From positions 62,001-126,000 of the forward strand of contig CAMUJF010000004.1 of NCBI GenBank assembly GCA_947089135.1: a DNA stretch of 64,000 nucleotides, written 5' to 3'. The position numbers and the translations under genes were made by a program. Numbering within the stretch: the stretch's first letter is position 1; every line of letters begins with the position of its first letter. The DNA is from an uncultured Clostridia bacterium (GTDB lineage: Bacteria; Bacillota; Clostridia; Oscillospirales; Ruminococcaceae). Under the pieces are notes generated by a model, which saw only the letters and a program-made list of their open reading frames with translations, was not told the origin of the DNA and did not search any database. Below, piece after piece: positions 60,297 to 64,000 of this stretch.

Positions 60297-60731
60297 TTAT
60301 AATTTTTTTGTAAAGCAAATAATTCTGTTTGCCTCTTTGAACCCCATAGCTTTATGAAACCGGAAGCTGACGTCATTGCTTATTTCGCAGTCGCTGGCAA
60401 ATTCGCTGCAGCCCTTTGATGCAGCCCATTTTTCACATTCCGCCAACAGTTCTTTTGCATAGCCGCAGCCGCGGTAATTTTCTTTAACAAAAATACCCTC
60501 CAGATAACCCACAGGCGTTGTTTCAGTTCCCTCTACATAATCGTTCCTGAGCTGACACTGAGCAAAACCGACAGGAATATCATTTTCATATTTCAGAAAA
60601 ATCTGCGCACTGTCCTTGGAAAGCATTTCAGTAAACTCATTTTTCAAGTCATCAGCGGAGTGACCGTCCCACAATAAAGCGGCTAATTCTGCAATTACGG
60701 ATATATCGCTTTTTCCGGCCTTACGTATCAT
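60297..60731 (-). CDS. GNAT acetyltransferase resembling AAC(6')
   Basis: 144 residues, one GNAT domain. The pattern LAALLWDGHSADDLKNEFTE, then QLRNDYVEGTETTPVGYLEG, IFVKENYRGCGYAKELLAEC (acetyl-CoA loop) and FHKAMGFKEANRIICFTKKL follows the aminoglycoside 6'-N-acetyltransferase family closely, as in chromosomal AAC(6')-I enzymes. Whether it acts on aminoglycosides or another amine is not known. AGGAG precedes the ATG. Confidence 0.85.
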   Translation of the reverse strand: MIRKAGKSDISVIAELAALLWDGHSADDLKNEFTEMLSKDSAQIFLKYENDIPVGFAQCQLRNDYVEGTETTPVGYLEGIFVKENYRGCGYAKELLAECEKWAASKGCSEFASDCEISNDVSFRFHKAMGFKEANRIICFTKKL

Positions 60732-60782
60732 AATTATTTCTCCTGATTTTAAGCTGCAAGCTGCGCATAACCAACAGTCATT

Positions 60783-62348
60783 TTAAAGACTGTTGAAAAA
60801 ACTAACGATTCCCTCTTTTTTAGCGATCATTTTATCGTACCTTGAAATATACTCATAGGGGAACTTGTAGTTGAACAGCCGCTCTATCTTTCCCGTTTCG
60901 GTATTCACCAGCTTTGTGGAACCGCCCGCTCCCGCGGCGAGAATAGTCTGCGCCTCCTCCATTATGTAGATGTTGTAGAGACACTCGTATCCCGCCTTGG
61001 CAAAGCCAACGTTTTCAAGGTTATCCACCGTGTTTTTCTGCCGGTAGAGGTAGTAGGGGAGATACCCCTTGCCGAGCAGATACCTTTGCCCGAAATCCAC
61101 CATTTCGCTCACAGCCATTCCATGAAGAAAATGCACAAAAGCCGAACCAAAATTTTGCATATATGAATTTTGGTGAAGGATTTTGTTTGCATTTTCAAAG
61201 TGGAATTGCTGTAACCTGCTGTCAACGCGGCGTTCCTCTGCGGAAAACAGCGCCGAGGAACGTTTCACCGTCAGCGTATGGATAGTAATGCTTTCGGGAT
61301 CCAGTTCGCAGAGCATTTCGATAGTCTGCGCAAAGCTTTCGGGAGTGTCGGTGGGAAGTCCCGCGATAACGTCCATATTGATATTGCCGAAGCCCAATCT
61401 GCGGGCAGTCTCGAAAGCATTCACCACGTCCTTTGCTGTATGCCGTCTGCCTATGGCTTCGAGCACGCTGTCGTTCATGGTCTGTGGATTTACAGAAATT
61501 CTTGTAGCTCCGAAATCGCGGATTATTTCAAGCTTTTTTTCGGTAATCGTATCGGAACGTCCCGCTTCTACAGTATATTCACGTATTTTTGAAATGTCAA
61601 AGTTTTTTTTCACTGCGGACATCACGGCTTCCAACTGCTCCGCCGAAAGAGCCGTGGGAGTCCCCCCTCCGATGTATACCGTGTCAAGCCGCAGATCGAG
61701 CTCCCTTGCGATATCGGCTGTCATGGAAATTTCCTCGCAGAGCTTTTTAACATAGTCGGGGAGAAGCTTTTTCGCTCCCGCAGACTCAATTGAATGGCTC
61801 ACGAACGAGCAATAGCTGCACCTTGACGGACAAAACGGTATCGACACGTACAGCGAATACGACCGCTTGTCCAAAGCCTTTAACGCGTCCGACTGAGTTA
61901 CGGCGGTTCTGTAGGCAAGCTCCAACTTTTCGTCGGAAACATAGTATTTTTCTTTAAGGGCGGAAAAAATCTCCGACTTATCAAGTCCCCGCTCCATAAG
62001 CTCGTTGACCTTTTTTACGGGACGTATGCCCGTCACCATACCCCACGCGGGAGTTGTTCCCGTAAGCTTTTCCATTATAAGATAAAGCATTGTACAAAGC
62101 GCGGTTTCGTCTTCCTTTTCGGAAAAATCTCCCTTGCGGTTCTCTGTGCGCGTCTCCTCGGATTCGCCCAACTTTACCGATACGGAAAGCGAATAGCCGT
62201 CCTCACAGGTTTCTCGCCTTATCAGGCAGAAGTCGCCGCTTTCGGGGTATTCCTCAAAAAGAAAATCAAAGGTAACGATTGGCAGAAACAGTTTAAGGAC
62301 AGCCTCCGTCTCATATTTAAAACTGTTCCCGAAATAGCATACGGTCAT
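60783..62348 (-). CDS. hemZ: Oxygen-independent coproporphyrinogen III oxidase-like radical SAM protein HemZ
   Basis: 521 residues from the ATG at 62346-62348 (AAAGG upstream). A family-specific N-terminal ~150 residues (ending in WGMVTGIRPVKKVNELM) precede the radical SAM domain with the cluster motif PFCPSRCSYCSFVSH, VYIGGGTPTAL and AGRSDTIT. HemZ-type proteins are implicated in anaerobic haem synthesis in Bacillus; in Clostridia the role is less certain. It begins close to the MBL-fold gene stop, so coupling is likely. Confidence 0.9.
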   Translation of the reverse strand: MTVCYFGNSFKYETEAVLKLFLPIVTFDFLFEEYPESGDFCLIRRETCEDGYSLSVSVKLGESEETRTENRKGDFSEKEDETALCTMLYLIMEKLTGTTPAWGMVTGIRPVKKVNELMERGLDKSEIFSALKEKYYVSDEKLELAYRTAVTQSDALKALDKRSYSLYVSIPFCPSRCSYCSFVSHSIESAGAKKLLPDYVKKLCEEISMTADIARELDLRLDTVYIGGGTPTALSAEQLEAVMSAVKKNFDISKIREYTVEAGRSDTITEKKLEIIRDFGATRISVNPQTMNDSVLEAIGRRHTAKDVVNAFETARRLGFGNINMDVIAGLPTDTPESFAQTIEMLCELDPESITIHTLTVKRSSALFSAEERRVDSRLQQFHFENANKILHQNSYMQNFGSAFVHFLHGMAVSEMVDFGQRYLLGKGYLPYYLYRQKNTVDNLENVGFAKAGYECLYNIYIMEEAQTILAAGAGGSTKLVNTETGKIERLFNYKFPYEYISRYDKMIAKKEGIVSFFNSL

Positions 62349-62368
62349 TTTCAGCAGCCTTTCAATGA

Positions 62369-63025
62369 TCAATAGTCGAACATATTGCCGTTTAAAAACG
62401 GATTGTTGTTTTTCTCACGCATGAGAGTGGTCTCGGAGCCGTGTCCCGAAAGCAGGCGGTAATCCCCGTATTCTCCGCGGAAATCCTCCAGACGTTTCAG
62501 GCTCTCAAACAGCGTTATCTGGTTTCCGTCGGGCATATCCGTTCTGCCTATGGAATTTTTAAAAAGCGTATCGCCGCTGAACATCACATCGTCAATAATA
62601 TAGCAAACGCTTCCGCTTGTGTGACCGGGAGTATGCAGTACTGTGAATTTCAGCTCGTCAAGCTCCACCGTGTCGCCGTCGGAAAGGCAGACAGCGTCGC
62701 CGTAGGGCGTGGCGGGATTTTCAAGGTACTCCGAGAAAAACTCGGACAGGTTCGTATAGCTGTCTGTGAGCTTTCCCGCGTCCATTTCATGGATATATAC
62801 CTCCGCGCCTGCGGCTGAGGCAAGCTCCGCAAGGGATTCTATATGGTCGCAGTGACCGTGAGTAAGCAGTATCTTTTTTATTTTCACGCCGTTTTTTTCG
62901 GCGGCGGCAAGTATTCTCTCCGCACCCTCGGGAGCGTCTATCAAAGCCGCGTTTCCCGCTTCGGAAACGACCAGATAGCAATTTACCGCAAATATTCCCT
63001 GCGGCGGAATTGTAATTATTTTCAT
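62369..63025 (-). CDS. MBL-fold metallo-hydrolase (glyoxalase II-like)
   Basis: 218 residues with the zinc-binding motif LLTHGHCDHIESL (HxHxDH) and further ligands in LHTPGHTSGSVCY, FSGDTLFKNSIGRTDMP and LLSGHGSET. This group (YcbL-like) hydrolyses thioesters such as S-lactoylglutathione analogues; the substrate here is not known. AGGAG precedes the ATG. The relA-MBL-hemZ order is common in Clostridia. Confidence 0.93.
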   Translation of the reverse strand: MKIITIPPQGIFAVNCYLVVSEAGNAALIDAPEGAERILAAAEKNGVKIKKILLTHGHCDHIESLAELASAAGAEVYIHEMDAGKLTDSYTNLSEFFSEYLENPATPYGDAVCLSDGDTVELDELKFTVLHTPGHTSGSVCYIIDDVMFSGDTLFKNSIGRTDMPDGNQITLFESLKRLEDFRGEYGDYRLLSGHGSETTLMREKNNNPFLNGNMFDY

Positions 63026-63086
63026 AAAATATACTCCTTGTATAGAGGTTTCCTGCTCTTAACTTCTTACATCTTATTTCTTACTT

Positions 63087-64000
63087 CTATTTAACCGTTC
63101 TGTCAACGCTTATAACGTTAGATATCTTCTTTAATCTGGCAATAATATTGTTGAGCTGGGCGACTCCCGCGGTGCTTATGGTAACGAAAATACTGCTGTT
63201 GCCGTTTTTAAGTTCCTTCACGGTAAGCTCCGAAACGGGAATGTGCATTTCCGCCAGAGTTTTTGATATCTCGGCAAGGATAAGGATATTTTCGCTTGCG
63301 GCGATATCCAGCGTTACCTTATAGACGGGCGCGCTGTTGTTGATGGAATTCTCCGCCCAGTGTACTTCTATCCAGCGTTCGGGTTCATATCCCGAATCAA
63401 GGGCGTTAAGATAGTTTTCGCAGGTTTTCTTGTGTACCGAAACGCCGTGACCGCGTGTTACGAAGCCGACAATATCGTCTCCCGGAACGGGATTGCAGCA
63501 CTTCGAGAATTTGACCAGCACGTTTTCCTCGCCGTCCACCACGACTCCTGTGGAGCTTTTTCTCGGAGCATAGGTTTTAATTTCGGGTTCTTCCGCGTTG
63601 CCGTAAAGCTTCTCGTATCTGTCCTTAAGACGCTGGGTCATGCGGGAAAGGATAACTCCGCCATAGCCGATAGCCGCATAGAAATTATCAAGAGTAGCGC
63701 AGTTATGCCGCTTCATGTCGTCCGCAAGGAACGAGGCAAGCTCGTCCTCGGGCACGCGTATGAAGTTGCGCTTGAACTCCTTTTCAAGTTCTTCTCTGCC
63801 CTTGACGATGTTTTCTTCGCGGCGCTCCTTTTTGAACCATGAGCGTATTTTGGACTTCGCCTCGTTGGTCTTGCATATATCCAGCCACGCTCTGTTGGGA
63901 CCGTGATCCGGGTCTTTTGAAGTAATAATTTCAACTATTTCGCCTGTGGTAAGCTGATAGTCCAGCGAAACAAGCTTACCGTCCACCTTTGCGCCCTTCA
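63087..64000 (-). CDS. relA: GTP pyrophosphokinase RelA/SpoT family (5' end outside window)
   Basis: The C-terminal ~304 residues of a (p)ppGpp synthetase/hydrolase. The end of the TGS domain is seen (KLVSLDYQLTTGEIVEIITS), followed by the helical domain (RAWLDICKTNEAKSKIRSWF), the conserved-cysteine region (VLVKFSKCCNPVPGDDIVGF; VSVHKKTCENYL) and a C-terminal ACT domain (AASENILILAEISKTLAEMH). These regulatory parts sense uncharged tRNA on the ribosome. Truncation is due only to the window edge. Confidence 0.95.
   Translation of the reverse strand, partial: KGAKVDGKLVSLDYQLTTGEIVEIITSKDPDHGPNRAWLDICKTNEAKSKIRSWFKKERREENIVKGREELEKEFKRNFIRVPEDELASFLADDMKRHNCATLDNFYAAIGYGGVILSRMTQRLKDRYEKLYGNAEEPEIKTYAPRKSSTGVVVDGEENVLVKFSKCCNPVPGDDIVGFVTRGHGVSVHKKTCENYLNALDSGYEPERWIEVHWAENSINNSAPVYKVTLDIAASENILILAEISKTLAEMHIPVSELTVKELKNGNSSIFVTISTAGVAQLNNIIARLKKISNVISVDRTVK

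Noticed and set aside
1..64000. CRISPR arrays, rRNA or tRNA genes
   Set aside because: No regularly spaced direct repeats, no rRNA signature sequences and no cloverleaf-like tRNA with the T-loop consensus were noticed by eye; a tRNAscan or Infernal run would settle this.

Overview
The window looks like the chromosome of a spore-forming, motile, saccharolytic Clostridia species, most probably a Ruminococcaceae/Oscillospirales relative. The reasons are a SpoIIE-type phosphatase, the paired GlgC/GlgD glycogen enzymes typical of Firmicutes, Gram-positive Shine-Dalgarno sequences (AGGAGG), TTGACA/TATAAT promoters with 17-base spacing, a perfect HrcA operator (CIRCE) before groESL, chemotaxis genes, and several plant-polysaccharide hydrolases. 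The species assignment is inference. I see no rRNA, tRNA, CRISPR array or intact insertion sequence.

Layout. 1-8.3 kb: glycogen locus. A partial branching enzyme is divergent from a TetR regulator, followed by a complete glgB-glgC-glgD-glgA operon on the minus strand behind one good promoter and a structured leader. 8.5-14.2 kb: spoIIE, a decay zone (promoter plus gene stub, a phage tail-like fragment and the tail of a DUF4130 gene), a nucleoside deaminase, an AraC-GGDEF fusion, a small lipoprotein and two XRE regulators. 14.2-27.5 kb: pentose/xylan locus with xylB, xylA, two GH43 enzymes and a GH27 enzyme. A 4-kb cassette of accessory genes (DUF3788/DUF3795, pyrophosphatase-like, tam, SGNH hydrolase, TIGR04076) sits between xylA and xylB, and a promoter plus nine-codon xylB stub remains at its xylA-proximal edge. 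27.5-34 kb: bioY under an apparent BirA operator, DUF1284, a GHKL/LytTR two-component pair and a BspA-like leucine-rich surface protein. 34-37.9 kb: an OmpR-type regulator, sensor kinase and HtrA protease in one operon, which looks like an envelope-stress unit. 38.3-40.4 kb: groESL. 40.6-48.2 kb: cheA-cheW-cheR-cheB on the minus strand with a structured leader, and a divergent FliK-like/FlhB-like pair. 48.3-53.7 kb: a secreted GH5 glucanase divergent from a large hybrid histidine kinase that ends in a 202-bp palindromic element. 53.9-58.1 kb: a redox/electrophile-type cluster (cupin-CMD, flavodoxin, aldo/keto reductase, FMN reductase, MerR-like and LysR regulators). 58.5-64 kb: rlmD, zinc-ribbon protein, AAC(6')-like acetyltransferase, hemZ, an MBL-fold hydrolase and the 3' part of relA.

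How it fits together. Secreted or cytoplasmic hydrolases (GH5, GH43, GH27) release sugars, XylA/XylB pass xylose to the pentose phosphate pathway, and the Glg enzymes store surplus carbon as glycogen. Chemotaxis and several sensor kinases couple this to the environment. The most unusual signals are non-coding: a closed-stem leader RNA before cheA, a 202-bp palindromic MITE-like element, a leader with serial hairpins before glgB, a hairpin between the Shine-Dalgarno and start codon of glgD, and rearrangement scars around xylB, spoIIE and the AraC-GGDEF gene.
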